From positions 470,252,792 to 470,316,791 of the forward strand of contig CM042697.1 in NCBI GenBank assembly GCA_023614405.1: DNA of 64,000 nt, read 5' to 3'. Numbering within the stretch: position 1 is the first letter of the stretch; every line of letters begins with the position of its first letter. This DNA comes from Avena insularis. Lineage: Eukaryota; Streptophyta; Magnoliopsida; Poales; Poaceae. This document shows, in pieces, positions 1 through 9,548 of the stretch. Below the pieces are notes generated by a model. That model did no database searches. It saw only the letters and a program-made list of their open reading frames with translations, and was not told where the DNA came from. The position numbers were made by a program, and so were the translations under genes.

Positions 1-90
1 AGTAGTCCCCGAGGCTCGAGTTGGCTTGTAGAGGCGACTTGAGTCTCTTTAGAGATGCATATTTTGAAAATAGTAGTGGTTGCTGCCGAG

Positions 91-450
91 CATGGCGAGT
101 GGCGAGGTCGAGCGACCGGCGAGTGCCGAGTCCCCGAGCATGGCGAGTGGCGAGGTCGGGCGACTGGCGAGCGCCACTGTCTGGAGCATGCTGAGTCCCC
201 AAGCGCGGCGAGTGGCGAGGTCAGGCGACCGGCTAGTGCCGCTGGCTGGAGCGCACCGAGTCCCCGAGCACGGCGAGTGGCGAGGTTGGGCGACCGGCGA
301 GTGCCGCTCTATGGAGCACACTGAGTGGCGAGGTCGGGCGACCGGAGAGTGGCGTTGTCTGTAGCACGCCAAGTCCCCGAGCGCGACGAATGGCGAGGTC
401 GGGTGATCGGCGAGCGCCGAGTCCCCGAGCACGGCGAGTGGCGAGAAAGA
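91..450. repeat. GC-rich minisatellite, units of about 48 and 65 bp
   Basis: About seven imperfect copies of a unit centred on GCGAGTGGCGAGGTCGGGCG are arranged head to tail. Successive cores lie near 95, 143, 208, 273, 323, 383 and 434, so the spacing alternates between roughly 48 and 60-65 bp. The longer units carry an extra GCCGCTGGCTGGAGC-like spacer. Long open frames run through both strands only because the repeat is GC-rich and stop-poor. I see no protein family in them. The array probably lies inside a decayed transposable element, because transposon-like sequence follows. Confidence 0.85.
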
Positions 451-454
451 CACC

Positions 455-1603
455 GTTTTGCTGAGAAGGAGGAAAAAGTACGACTGCAATAAGGTGTATT
501 TATGAAATATATTGAACATTTGTAAGACATGCAAATTGTAGATGTTGAAGAAAATGCACTTTTGTTATGTGGATCGATGGCCAGTATGTAAGGTTTATGC
601 GTGTCTTTTCATGAGTAGGCAGACCTCCAGCATCAAACGCTTGCCGGGTATGAGGACGATGCCGTGAACCTGAACCCAGACAAGGTCGGCCTTTTGGTAC
701 CCAGCCTCACTACTTCGACGGACACGGATAAACAGCAGACAAAACTGAAACTGATCCCAAGTATGATTTTGGTCCCTGAAAAGGGCCATATGCGACAGCA
801 TGTTCGGCTTTGGATAAAGAATAGATATGCATACATGTTTTGAACCCATATCGTACGAGTGTAAAGAAACTTAGCTGTTAGCATGGCAATTCTATGATGG
901 GGAGTCTGCGAGTGTGGCGAGTCCGCGATGGGCGAGTCCGCGGGGGCGAGTCTGCGACACGTGAGTCTCCAAGCCTAGCGAGTCCGCGCTTAGATGAGTT
1001 CCGGAGCATAGCGAATTCACGAGATTTGCGAGATCGGTCTAGCTCAGCCGAAACAACGGGCGATTGAATCTGCTCCAAAAGATAGCTGCCGGACAACTAG
1101 TATATTGAATAAAATAGTTAGTAGCAAAATCAATTGCACAACAATACGACTTATCTGAAACTGGATCGTCATGTGTTGTTGAAGCCGACAATCAATACAA
1201 CTCGGCCAAGGGAAGAGAACGCCCCACGACGGATGTTCCATGCATGTCAATAATTTGCATATGCAAGAGATTAGATTAAATAATAATAAATTGAAAGATA
1301 ATTTAATGAGGGAGATGTGATCAGATTGGAATTTTATCAAACCAATGTAGTACGATCTTGCCTTCACGCGCCCATAGTTTCCACGGTTGACATCCACGCA
1401 TGTGCGTGTGCCGGGCGGCTGGTCGGACGAGGACGATCAACCTGCAATCACCGAGTAGCAGTTTTCATATGTCACGCCTGTAGTAGTTGGTTACGATCGA
1501 ATCGGCCGCCACCATGATGAAGAAATTCAGCACGCCAATGCAGATCTTTGATGGCGAGGATCCCGCCCGGATTATCACCCTCTAAGCACCGCTAGCCCCA
1601 CGG
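455..1603. other. Non-coding stretch, no gene recognised
   Basis: Only short, unrelated open frames are present and none has a recognisable domain. The sequence from 1500 to 1603 (a GCCGCCACCATGATGAAG-like stretch ending CCCCACGG) resembles the internal sequence that often precedes LTRs starting GCGCCAACTGTCGTGG in grass Ty3/gypsy elements. That comparison is from memory. The rest of the stretch is unassigned. Confidence 0.5.
898..1040. repeat. Short degenerate repeat of a GCGAGTCCGCG-like motif
   Basis: Between 898 and 1040 the motif GGCGAGTCCGCG and variants (GAGTCTGCGA, GCGAGTCCGCGC) recur roughly every 17-23 bp. The wording is close to the array at 91-450, so both may descend from one satellite-rich element. 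No coding signal is visible. Confidence 0.55.
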
Positions 1604-2085
1604 TGAGCGCCAACTGTCGTGGTATTGCACGACAGATGCTACTGGGGGTAGCTTGCGTAGAAGGAGCAAGGCGATGTAGGAGAATCCAGGAGTGAGATTG
1701 GCACACGATGTACCCAAGTTCACGTCCCCTCGGTGGAGGATCGCTATGTCCTCCTGTCAATTCAGTATATGATCATAGATTGGTTTACATGGGTGCCGCC
1801 GTAGGCAGAGGGAGAGACTAGATCTAATCTAATGTGGGAGATCATACCCCGTGGGGGTGCCCCTGGTGGCTTTATATATGCATCCAGCTAGGGTTTGCAA
1901 GTATTTGATGGGCTTTGTATTGAAGTCATCGTCTTGGGCCTCTAGTCGGCGCCACTCGTCTGGGTCCAGCATGCGCTAGTCGCCGTATTGGGCGAGTCGA
2001 CCCGCTCAGGGCTTAGCTTCAGTCGGCTCGATACCATCTGGCGACTCCGCTTCGTGGGTATACCCCGATTGGTATTCCCCCATCA
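1604..2085 (+). mobile_element. LTR-like fragment of a Ty3/gypsy retrotransposon
   Basis: The segment starts TGAGCGCCAACTGTCGTGGT and ends CCCCATCA, so it has TG...CA ends about 482 bp apart. The opening words are typical of grass gypsy LTRs, as is the inner text about an amplified shared promoter-leader (GGCTTTATATATGCATCC, a TATA-like site near 1871-1880). I could not find a target duplication, a primer site after it or a second LTR. It may be a solo or truncated LTR. Exact ends are uncertain. Confidence 0.45.
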
Positions 2086-2845
2086 TACTCTTTGGAATAA
2101 CTTGGTTTCTTGGGAGTTGGATGTATGAGTATAGCTTACTCAGTACAAGTGGAGGCTAGCAAAAGACTGGGAGCGACCAACTAAGAGAGCAATAATGGCC
2201 ACAATCACGCAAAGCAAAAAAACATTACTAATTAAAGCATAAAGTGATATCACAAATCAAAAACTAAATGATCATAGAGGCTAAGGTGACTGGTTCATAG
2301 TCTTAACATGGTGTAAGCATGTGCCAAGTCAACCCAAACAAAGCATCAAAGGAGAACACCACAATATTATGCTTTTGTATGCTAAAACAACGCATGATTC
2401 TTTCAAAGCACACTAAGCAATCTCAATTGTTTGGAACAAGTCATGCTACAACAATAATCACTAAGCATAAGGTCAAAGCAACATCTAGCATGACATGATA
2501 AAGTCTAATCCATAGTCAAAACAAGCTCCCTTTTGTACCACTATAAGCATGAAACTTTCTACTCCTTTTCCAACACCAATCGGCTTATTTGAAATAACTC
2601 GCAAAGATAATAATCAATAAAGATCAGTGAGCTTGTATCACAAATCCACAAAGAAGAACTAAAAAGTTCTAAGCTGAAAGCACAAGAAAATTGAAGCTAA
2701 AGACAGTGCTAGCAAAAGAGAACACTCACAAACAATAAGAGTGAAAACTAGAGTGTTCTAAACAATGAAAACGAAGCATGTCTCTCTCCAAAAGAAGTGT
2801 GCTGGGACCCAACCAACTTATTGCAGCAAACAAAGCAAAGGAAAA

Positions 2846-3052
2846 CTAAAAATAAAAACAAAGACGCTCCAAGGACAACACAAAGTGCATGAAGCAATGA
2901 AAATAAAGTGTCTTGAAAGAAGACCTGGGTTTTTTATTGATGAAGAAGGGGATGCCTTGGGCATCCCCAAGCTTTGACGCTTGTGCCTCTTGAATATTTC
3001 TTGGGGTGACACGGGTGGCATCCCCAATCTTGAACTTTTGTCCATTCTTCAT
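2846..3052 (-). pseudogene. Small open frame, possible remnant of the end of pol
   Basis: A 68-codon frame opens with MKNGQ and contains TRVTPRNIQEAQASKLGDAQ. The first residues match the start of the pol C-terminal remnant at 9285 in the related host element, and then the two diverge. Such a GDA/SKLGDA-containing tail is common near the end of pol in Athila-like grass elements, though this is recalled rather than searched. It is short and isolated, so I treat it as a remnant. Confidence 0.35.
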
Positions 3053-3566
3053 CTCATCACATCGTTCTTCCCCTACACTTGAAAATTTCCTTTATATAAA
3101 ACTTCACACAATCTTCATTAGCAACATTAGTGTATTCAAGATAATCAATCTTTGTGTTCAGTTTCAACACAAGTAAAACTTCCATTAAAACACAAGCTAC
3201 TGTAGCAATTCCTTTTAAAAACTCAATTGATCAAAGAGAACTAAAAAAGAAACCGATAAGAGGCAAACGCAAATAATGGCAGAAATCTGTCAAAACAGAC
3301 CAGCATGTAGAAACCGATTTTTTCTAAGATCTTATTTTGCTCAAATCAAAAAGTGTTGAACTAACGAAAGATATATAATAACCTGGGGCATAAGCTCAAA
3401 AAATTACAGAGCTATACGACGTACAGGGATTGTTCATGAATTTTTAGAGTGAAGCACAGAAATCTGTTTCGGGATAACAACTTCCCCAAATCGTACTTCT
3501 CTCTCATTAGAGGTTATTCTTGGCACAAAAACCACACAAAAAGGATAAGGATAGGTTATTACAGAA

Positions 3567-4435
3567 GTAATAACTTCCAAGACTCAACAAAACAAAAAAT
3601 ATATAATGGTTTGTCTCCCAAAAGCTCTTTCTTTATAGCCATTAAGATATGCATGATAATTTCGATGATGCTCACATAAGAAATATGAATTGAAGTAAAA
3701 GTGAGCATCAAGAAGCAAATATAAAACAAATTTAAGTCCAACCCACTTCCTATGAAAAATAATCTTGTAAAGAAACAACTCATGAAAGCACAAAGCAACA
3801 AGCATAGGAAAGCAAAATAAGTGCAACTTAAAAAATTCAACATAAAGAGGGGAAACTTAATATTATTTAGATGCATAAAACCATGTTTCCCTCTCTCATA
3901 ATAACTTTCAGTAGCAACATGAATAAAATTAAAAATATAAGTATCACATAAAATATTCTTATCATGAGCCACATGCATAAAATAATTATTACCCTCCACA
4001 TAAGCATAGTCATTCTTATTAATTGTAGGGGGAGCAAATTCAACAAAATAGCTATCATTATTATTCTCATCACCATAATCATCAAAATAGGAGGCATATT
4101 GTAATCATAATTATTTTTCTCCTGAATAGTAGGTGGACTGAAAACATCATATTCATCATTGTAATCATCATATATTGGAGGTATAGTATCATCATAGCAA
4201 ATTTTCTCCTCTAAAGCTGGGGAACTAAAAAGATCATTTTCATAAAAACTAGCTTCCCCGAGCTTAGATGTTTCCATAGCATTAGCAATAATGGTGTTCA
4301 AAGAATTCATACTAATAACATTGCTATTAGGATGCAAATAAAGTTCCATAGGTTTTTAATTTTCTCTTGAAACACTTCATGTCCTAACTCAAGATAAATA
4401 CTATAAAGCTCTCTAATTTTGTTGTTGTTTTCCAT
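3567..4435 (-). pseudogene. Broken gag-like frame of the minus-strand Athila-like element
   Basis: The reading starts at an ATG at 4435 (MENNNKIRELYS...) and shifts frame before 4349. From there a 160-codon frame runs with acidic, asparagine-rich text (ETSKLGEASFYENDLF) and a repeated YDDxxPPIYDDYNDE pattern. It shifts frame again near 4080, where the frame turns into meaningless MIMVMRIIMI. The same acidic motif series is familiar from Athila/Sabrina-type grass elements. No zinc knuckle or enzyme motif is seen. At least two frameshifts mean no functional product. Confidence 0.6.
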
Positions 4436-4574
4436 TAATCCTAACTAGTGAAAACAAGAAACAAAAAGATATAACTGTAGAATCAAAAGGAAATAAATTC
4501 GAGCACTCACACACCAGCAACAGTACTAGAAGATAGCTTAGTAGCCAGAGGATGTGAGTACCTTTTACCTTACC

Positions 4575-4598
4575 TCCCCGACAACAACGCTAGAAAAG
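4575..4598 (-). other. Decayed primer-binding site (tRNA-Asp type)
   Basis: The minus strand reads TCTAGCGTTGTTGTCGGGGA where intact relatives have TCTGGCGCCGTTGCCGGGGA. The changes visible are G-to-A and C-to-T, as expected from decay of methylated cytosines. It lies 7-8 bp inside the LTR end. Confidence 0.7.
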
Positions 4599-4605
4599 AG
4601 CTTGA

Positions 4606-6019
4606 TGTCTACACATGCTTCTATTCTTGTAGACAGTGTTGGGACTCCAAGTGGAGAGGTTTGTAGAACAACAGCAAGTTTCCCTTAAGTGGATCACCCA
4701 AGGTTTATCGAACTCAGGGAGGAAGTGGTCAAAGGTATCCCTCTCAAGCAACCCTGCAATCAAGATAAAAGAAGTCTCTTGTTTCCCCAACACACCCAAT
4801 ACACTTGTCAGGTGTATAGGTGCACTAGTTCGGCGAAGAAATAGTGAAATACAAGTAATATGGATGATTATAAGACAACGGTGCCAGAAAAGAGCTTGAC
4901 GGGGAGGAAGAGACTGAAGGCAATCTAAAATAAAGATGGCAGAAAGCAAACATGTAGCAGGACTGTTTGTAAACAGTGTTGCAATGCTTAGAAACAAGGC
5001 CTAGGGATCATACTTTCACTAGTGGACACCCTCATATAAATATCTTCTCTTCATTATTCTACTCTGAACTACTCTCTGGTTGGATAACTCCAATCCACGG
5101 AAGGGCTACAAAAGCACTCCTTAAAGTTCGCATTCCCCATCTAGATAACCCCACACTGTCATCTTGAGCGCTAGATGGTTCCAACAAACACCAAAATTTC
5201 ATAGAGACATCCAACTCAAAATCTAACTCATGATAAGTATTTATGTAATCTCTAGCCTAAGTGCCACACAGTGTGCACACTGTCACCTTCACACACGTGG
5301 GGATAACCGGAGATTACAATTAAAGCACTTGATTAGCAGAGTAGATCTACTTCATTACAAAGCTCATGACCATAATAAGATCACGCATAGAGACAGATGA
5401 ACACATAGCTACCGGTAGAGCCTTTAGCCTCGAGGGAGAACTACTCCCTCCTCATCATGGAAGTAAGCAACGGCAATGGAGATGGTGGTGGAGATCGATG
5501 GAGATGGCTCCGGGGGCAATTCCCCGTCCCGGCAGGGTGCCGGAATAGAGACTTCTGTCCATCGAATCTCCTCTTCAGTGGCGGCGGCGCTACGGAACTT
5601 TTTGTGGAGATCTGATCCATGTTGGGTTTACGTCTCAGGGAGACGTATATATAGGTGAAAGGGCAAGGTCGGTGGAGCCTCGAGGGGCCCACACCACCTG
5701 GTGGTGCGACCAAGGGGACCGCAGCACCGTATGGTGAGGCCAACTCGTTGCCCTCCTCCGTCTCTCCTTTGGGATCCGTGTCGTGTCGGGCAAAATATTG
5801 ACTTTGGCTTTTGTTTCGTCCAATTCTGAGAATATTTGTTTACTAGATTTTCTGAAACCAAAAATAGTAGAAAATAGGCAACTGTCACTGCAGCATCTTG
5901 TTAATAGGTTAGTTACGGAAAATGTATAAAAATACCTCAAAGTGTAGACAAAACATAAGAAAGTCGATCCAAAACAAGCATGGAGCATCGAAAATTATAG
6001 ATACGTTTACGACGTACCA
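4606..6019 (-). mobile_element. 5' LTR of the minus-strand Athila-like element
   Basis: On the minus strand the LTR runs from TGGTACGTCGTAAACGTATC (ending at 6019) to ...GTGTAGACA (at 4606), 1,414 bp with TG...CA ends. It is followed on the minus strand by TCAAGCTCTTTTCTAGCGTTGTTGTCGGGGAG (4605-4575), a damaged version of the tRNA-Asp primer site seen intact at 6640. A TATATATAGG-like site lies near 5647-5656. The plus-strand LTR of the host element begins at 6020 without a gap, so this element was inserted into that LTR. Confidence 0.8.
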
Positions 6020-6628
6020 GTCGACTATATGATACTTCACAATTTATGGGCCTAGGGGAATGCATTGTGTATTTGGCTACTAATCGTGGGGTTGCCGGAG
6101 TGACAGAAACCTGAACCCCCGTTAGGAAACCTTTGCACAAGGGAGTGTAGGATCTCAGAGTTTAATGTTGTGGTTAGGTTTTTATCTTAATTACTTTCTT
6201 GTGGTTGCAGATGCTTGCAAGGGGTTTAATCACAAGTATGTATTAGTCCAAGTAAGGTCGGTACATTATCATAGGTTCACCCACATAACACTTATCCAAC
6301 CAAATAAGATTAATCAACTATATGAAGCGAAAGCACTTGACAGTATTCCCATGTGTCCTCGAGAACGTTTGGTCCTCATAAGTAATACAACCGGCTTGTC
6401 CTTTGCTGAACAAAGGATTGGGCCACTCTCTGTAATTATTATTATTGTCTCTATTTACTTGCACTTTATTTCTTTGCTTAATCAAAAACCCCTAAAAATC
6501 CGTTTACTAAGTATTTACAGAGAATTCTTGATCCAAACCACTATTCAACACCTTCTGCTCCTCGTTGGGATCAACACTCCTGTTTATTGAAAGTACTACG
6601 ATACACCCCCTAGACTTGTGGGTCATCA
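6020..6628 (+). mobile_element. 5' LTR, 3' portion, of the host Athila-like element
   Basis: This 609-bp stretch matches the equivalent part of the 3' LTR (about 23533-24102) and ends GTGGGTCATCA at 6628. It is followed after 11 bp by a tRNA-Asp primer site. The first part of the LTR is missing because the minus-strand element (LTR 4606-6019) interrupts it. The lost part is not present on the far side, so that side has been deleted. Confidence 0.85.
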
Positions 6629-6639
6629 AGACTATTTTC

Positions 6640-6657
6640 TGGCGCCGTTGCCGGGGA
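6640..6657 (+). other. Primer-binding site, tRNA-Asp type
   Basis: TGGCGCCGTTGCCGGGGA lies 11 bp after the LTR end. This is the usual tRNA-Asp primer site of Athila-type Ty3/gypsy elements and marks the start of the internal region of the host element. Confidence 0.85.
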
Positions 6658-6702
6658 GTGAAGCGCTATTGAAGAGTGGAACTGGTAAAGGAAATTTCTA
6701 CT

Positions 6703-7410
6703 ATGAGTATTACTTTTGTTTCTGTTTGTTACTTTGTTTCCAATATGGATAATACACTTGGTTTCCTAAATGGGAAAGCTAATACCACTGCTAGGGTAGT
6801 AGATGAACCACCACCTATTGAGATAGATCATTTTAAGATACCTACAAAAATTGTTGATCTTGTTATGGATAACTATTATTTTGGGGATGGAACTGTCCAT
6901 CCTGGTGATCACTTGCTTTTTATCCATGAATTATGCGGGTTGTTTAAGGGTGCAGGTATCACAACGGAACAAGTTAATAAAAAGTTACTCTCTATATCAT
7001 TGAAAGGAAGAGCTTAAGAATGGTATAGGCTGCTGAAGAATGGACAATCTATGGAATGGGAGGAATTTGTAACTCTTTTATTCTAAACTTTATCCTCCTA
7101 GTGAGATCCATAAATATCGGAATCAAATATATAACTTTTGGCCTCATGATTGAGAGAGTACAGCCCAAACTTGGGGGAGATTGAAGTTACTAATGCTTAA
7201 ATGTCCTATTCATGAGCTCCCTAATAATATTATTATTAATAAATTTTATGCAAGGCTTTCTCTTCATGATACAGATTTATTATATGCTTCTTGTGCAGGA
7301 TAATTCACACGTATAAAAGAAGAAGCTAAATGGGATCTTCTAGACCGTATTCAAGAAAATACTAAAGCATGGGAGAATGACAAAGGAAGAAATTCAGGTA
7401 TAGATTTTTA
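6703..7410 (+). pseudogene. gag pseudogene of the host Athila-like element
   Basis: From the ATG at 6703 (MSITF...) the frame reads through DNTLGFLNGKANTTARVVDE and HPGDHLLFIHELCGLFKGAG up to LKGRA. A TAA follows at 7015-7017 where relatives continue into an EWYRLLKNG segment. That segment is present in the next codons, so the stop is a mutation. Further stops and shifts occur up to 7410. The product would be the N-terminal capsid-type gag domain. A GTG at 6676 also opens this frame, but the ATG is the natural start. Confidence 0.7.
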
Positions 7411-7432
7411 TTATGAATGTATTAAATCTTTT

Positions 7433-8509
7433 ATGGGCACTGATGACTTTCATAATATTAGTACTGAGTATGGTCTTGATTCTCAAAGTATTGCCAATTG
7501 TTTTAAGGCCTTTGCCTCTTATATTGAAATCCCCAAAAAGGAGTGGAACAAGTACCATGTGCCTTATAAATATATTGTTAATCATGTTCCTTCTAGAAAT
7601 ACTGAAGTTTATACTATTGATCATATTTTGTATGAACCTTATATTGAGAAAATACCTTTCCCTGCTAAGTTAAAGGAACATTCTATTATAGCTAATGTGG
7701 TTAGCAAAAGTACAAAGAAAGTTGTAGAACCTGATGAACAAATAAATATTGAACCTATAATATCCATTGTGAAAGACCTTGTCGCTAAAAATGTGGAAGA
7801 TGGGCACATTATCTTTTGTGAAGATGCTTCTAATATTGTTTCACATCCTAGTAAAACTAGGAGAGATAGTGTCCATGTGCTTTCTGTTAGAATTGGTGAT
7901 CATTGCTATTATGGTTTATGTGATATCAGTGCAAGTTCAAGTGCTATTCCTTATGATCTTTACAAAGAAATTATGCATGAAATTGGTCCTTGTGAACTTG
8001 AGGATATTGGTGTGGTTATTCACCTTGATAATAAAGGAACCATCTGTCCCATTGGCATTGTAAGAGATGTGGAAGTCCTTTGTGGTAAGATAAAATACCC
8101 TGCTAATTTTCTAGTGCTTGATTCAGCAGCTAGTAAAACTTGTCCTATCATTTGTGGTATACCTTTAGTGAACACTTGTGGAGCTATTATAGATTGTAAG
8201 AAGGAGAAAATTTTAAATAAATTTGATGGAGAGTCTTATGAGTTTAATTTTTCCAAATTTGCTAAAGCTCCTTATGGAAATGAATTGCCTAATGAGGAAT
8301 CTAGAGTTGAACAACTTGCTTCTATTGATCCAGTTTTTGACCTTAAACCTATTTTTGATGATTTTAAGCATGCTCATTCTGAAGAAAAAATGTTTCTTGT
8401 GACAGTTGTATTGTTAACTTTATTCATATTGCTACTGAAAGTTATTATGAGAGAGGGAAACATGGTTTTATGCATCTCAATAATATTAAGTTTTCCCGCT
8501 TTATATTGA
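7433..8509 (+). CDS. gag-protease segment with a mutated retropepsin site, host Athila-like element
   Basis: A 358-codon frame starts at ATG 7433. Residues 1-145 are a gag/linker region. Residues 148-275 look like a retroviral-type aspartic protease with the active-site stretch GLCDISASSSAIP (Asp164). The usual family wording is D-[IL]-G-A-S, so the invariant glycine after the aspartate is changed and activity is doubtful. The flap and C-terminal parts (CPIICGIPLVNTCGAIIDC) are recognisable. From about residue 325 the frame departs into hydrophobic nonsense, consistent with a frameshift near 8400. No reverse transcriptase follows. It is the longest surviving part of the host polyprotein, and likely not functional. 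Confidence 0.7.
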   Translation: MGTDDFHNISTEYGLDSQSIANCFKAFASYIEIPKKEWNKYHVPYKYIVNHVPSRNTEVYTIDHILYEPYIEKIPFPAKLKEHSIIANVVSKSTKKVVEPDEQINIEPIISIVKDLVAKNVEDGHIIFCEDASNIVSHPSKTRRDSVHVLSVRIGDHCYYGLCDISASSSAIPYDLYKEIMHEIGPCELEDIGVVIHLDNKGTICPIGIVRDVEVLCGKIKYPANFLVLDSAASKTCPIICGIPLVNTCGAIIDCKKEKILNKFDGESYEFNFSKFAKAPYGNELPNEESRVEQLASIDPVFDLKPIFDDFKHAHSEEKMFLVTVVLLTLFILLLKVIMREGNMVLCISIILSFPALY

Positions 8510-9284
8510 AAGCTTTGAAGTTGCACTTGTTTTGTCTTCCTATGCTAGTAGCCTTTTGTTTCAATAATTTGTTTTCTTAGAAAACTCCCTTGCATAGGAA
8601 GAGGGTTAGACTTAAATGTGTTGGATATTTTCTTCTTGATGCTCTCTTTCACTTGAAATCCATATATCCTATGAGAACATCATTGAAATTATCATGCCCA
8701 GCTTAATGGCTATAAAGAAAGAGCTTTTCGGAGACAACCCATTTTAGTTTGCATTCGGTTTTTGTTTCTTTGAGTCTTGGAAGTTATTACCTCTGTAATA
8801 ACCTCTCCTTATCCTTTTTGTTTGGTTTTTGTGTCAAGATCTGCCTCTTTTGAGAACTAGGTGAGTTGTTGTCCTGGAATAGATTTTTGTGCTTCACTGT
8901 AAAAAAATCGTAAAAAATCCCAGTACATTGGATGGAGCTGTAATTTTCTGTGCTTATGCCCCAAGTTGTTATCCAACTTCCGTTAGTTTTGCACTTTTTT
9001 ATTTGAGAAACATAAGATTTTCGAAAAAAATCAATCTTTACATGCTGATCTGTTTTAACAGATTTCTGCCATTATTTGCATTTGCCTTTTAAATTGATTT
9101 CCTTTTAAATTCTTTTGGAGATTTTTAAAGGAGTTGCTAAAGTAGATTATGTTTTGATGGACTTCAGTTGAAATTTTAACCAAAAGGTTTATATATTTTG
9201 CATACACTAATGTTGCTAATGAAGATTGTGTGGAGCTTTGTATGAAAGAGATTTTCAAATGTTGGGAGAAAATGATGTAAGGAG
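8510..9284 (+). mobile_element. Non-coding block replacing the pol core in the host element
   Basis: Between protease and the last codons of pol, where an autonomous Athila-type element would carry about 3 kb of reverse transcriptase, RNase H and integrase, there is under 0.9 kb of T-rich non-coding sequence. It is similar to the inverted copy at 3050-3950, with shared landmarks such as GGCTATAAAGAAAGAGCTTTT and TTCTGCCATTATTTGC. I find no enzyme motif in any frame. Confidence 0.7.
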
Positions 9285-9422
9285 ATGAAGAATGGTCAAA
9301 GGCTCAAACATTATATTTCTGGAGATTCTTATAATGAAGATGTTGATATTATTCAAATGGTAACTCCGAAAAAATTTATTAGAGACCAAACTCAAGAACC
9401 TACAGAGTCCGTTTTCGAATAG
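9285..9422 (+). pseudogene. C-terminal remnant of the pol polyprotein, host element
   Basis: A 45-codon frame from ATG 9285 reads MKNGQRLKHYISGDSYNEDV and ends at TAG 9420. In Athila-type grass elements the integrase C-terminus ends with a comparable GQRLKHY...DV segment. The stop is followed at once by a GTAAAAGTG intron-donor-like sequence, and TTTTTGCAG occurs at 9471-9479. The remnant shows that the pol core was lost internally while its last codons stayed. Confidence 0.55.
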
Positions 9423-9548
9423 GTAAAAGTGCTGAAAATAAAAGGTCTGTGAAAACTTTTCTTTTTATATTTTTGCAGTTTTCATTCCATATGGAAAATA
9501 GTGAGTCGAAACAGGGAAGGAAACGGAGGTCGGGTGGCCCACACCACC
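9423..9548 (+). mobile_element. Host element segment left of the nested insertion
   Basis: This is host internal sequence following pol. It contains a possible intron acceptor (TTTTTGCAG near 9479) and ends in GGCCCACACCACC. The same text continues after the nested element at 19963 (CAGTGGTGTAGGCC), so host sequence is contiguous once 9549-19962 is removed. Confidence 0.7.
9544..9548. other. Target-site duplication, left copy (CCACC)
   Basis: The five bases before the 5' LTR of the gag-only element are CCACC and are repeated exactly after its 3' LTR at 19958-19962. A perfect 5-bp duplication is what an LTR-retrotransposon integrase leaves. Confidence 0.92.

Larger units (their letters stand above)
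2086..4605 (-). mobile_element. Internal region of a decayed Athila-like retrotransposon, minus strand
   Basis: Read on the minus strand from 4605 down, the region holds a decayed primer site, a gag-like pseudogene, a non-coding block (about 3950-3050) and 3' sequence. The block at 3050-3950 is an inverted, clearly similar copy of 8420-9300 in the host element, which places both in one family. The part from 2086 to 2900 resembles the spacer before the 3' LTR of Athila/Sabrina-like grass elements. Its own 3' LTR is absent, so the element is truncated near 2086. Confidence 0.75.

Noticed and set aside
91..450. Repeat array considered as a CRISPR array
   Set aside because: The spacing is irregular, units diverge throughout and there are no unique spacers of constant length. 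The setting is a plant nuclear genome.
49..534. Long open frames on both strands (up to 161 codons) in the first 540 bp
   Set aside because: They run through a GC-rich tandem repeat with few stop codons. No known domain, and composition follows the repeat.
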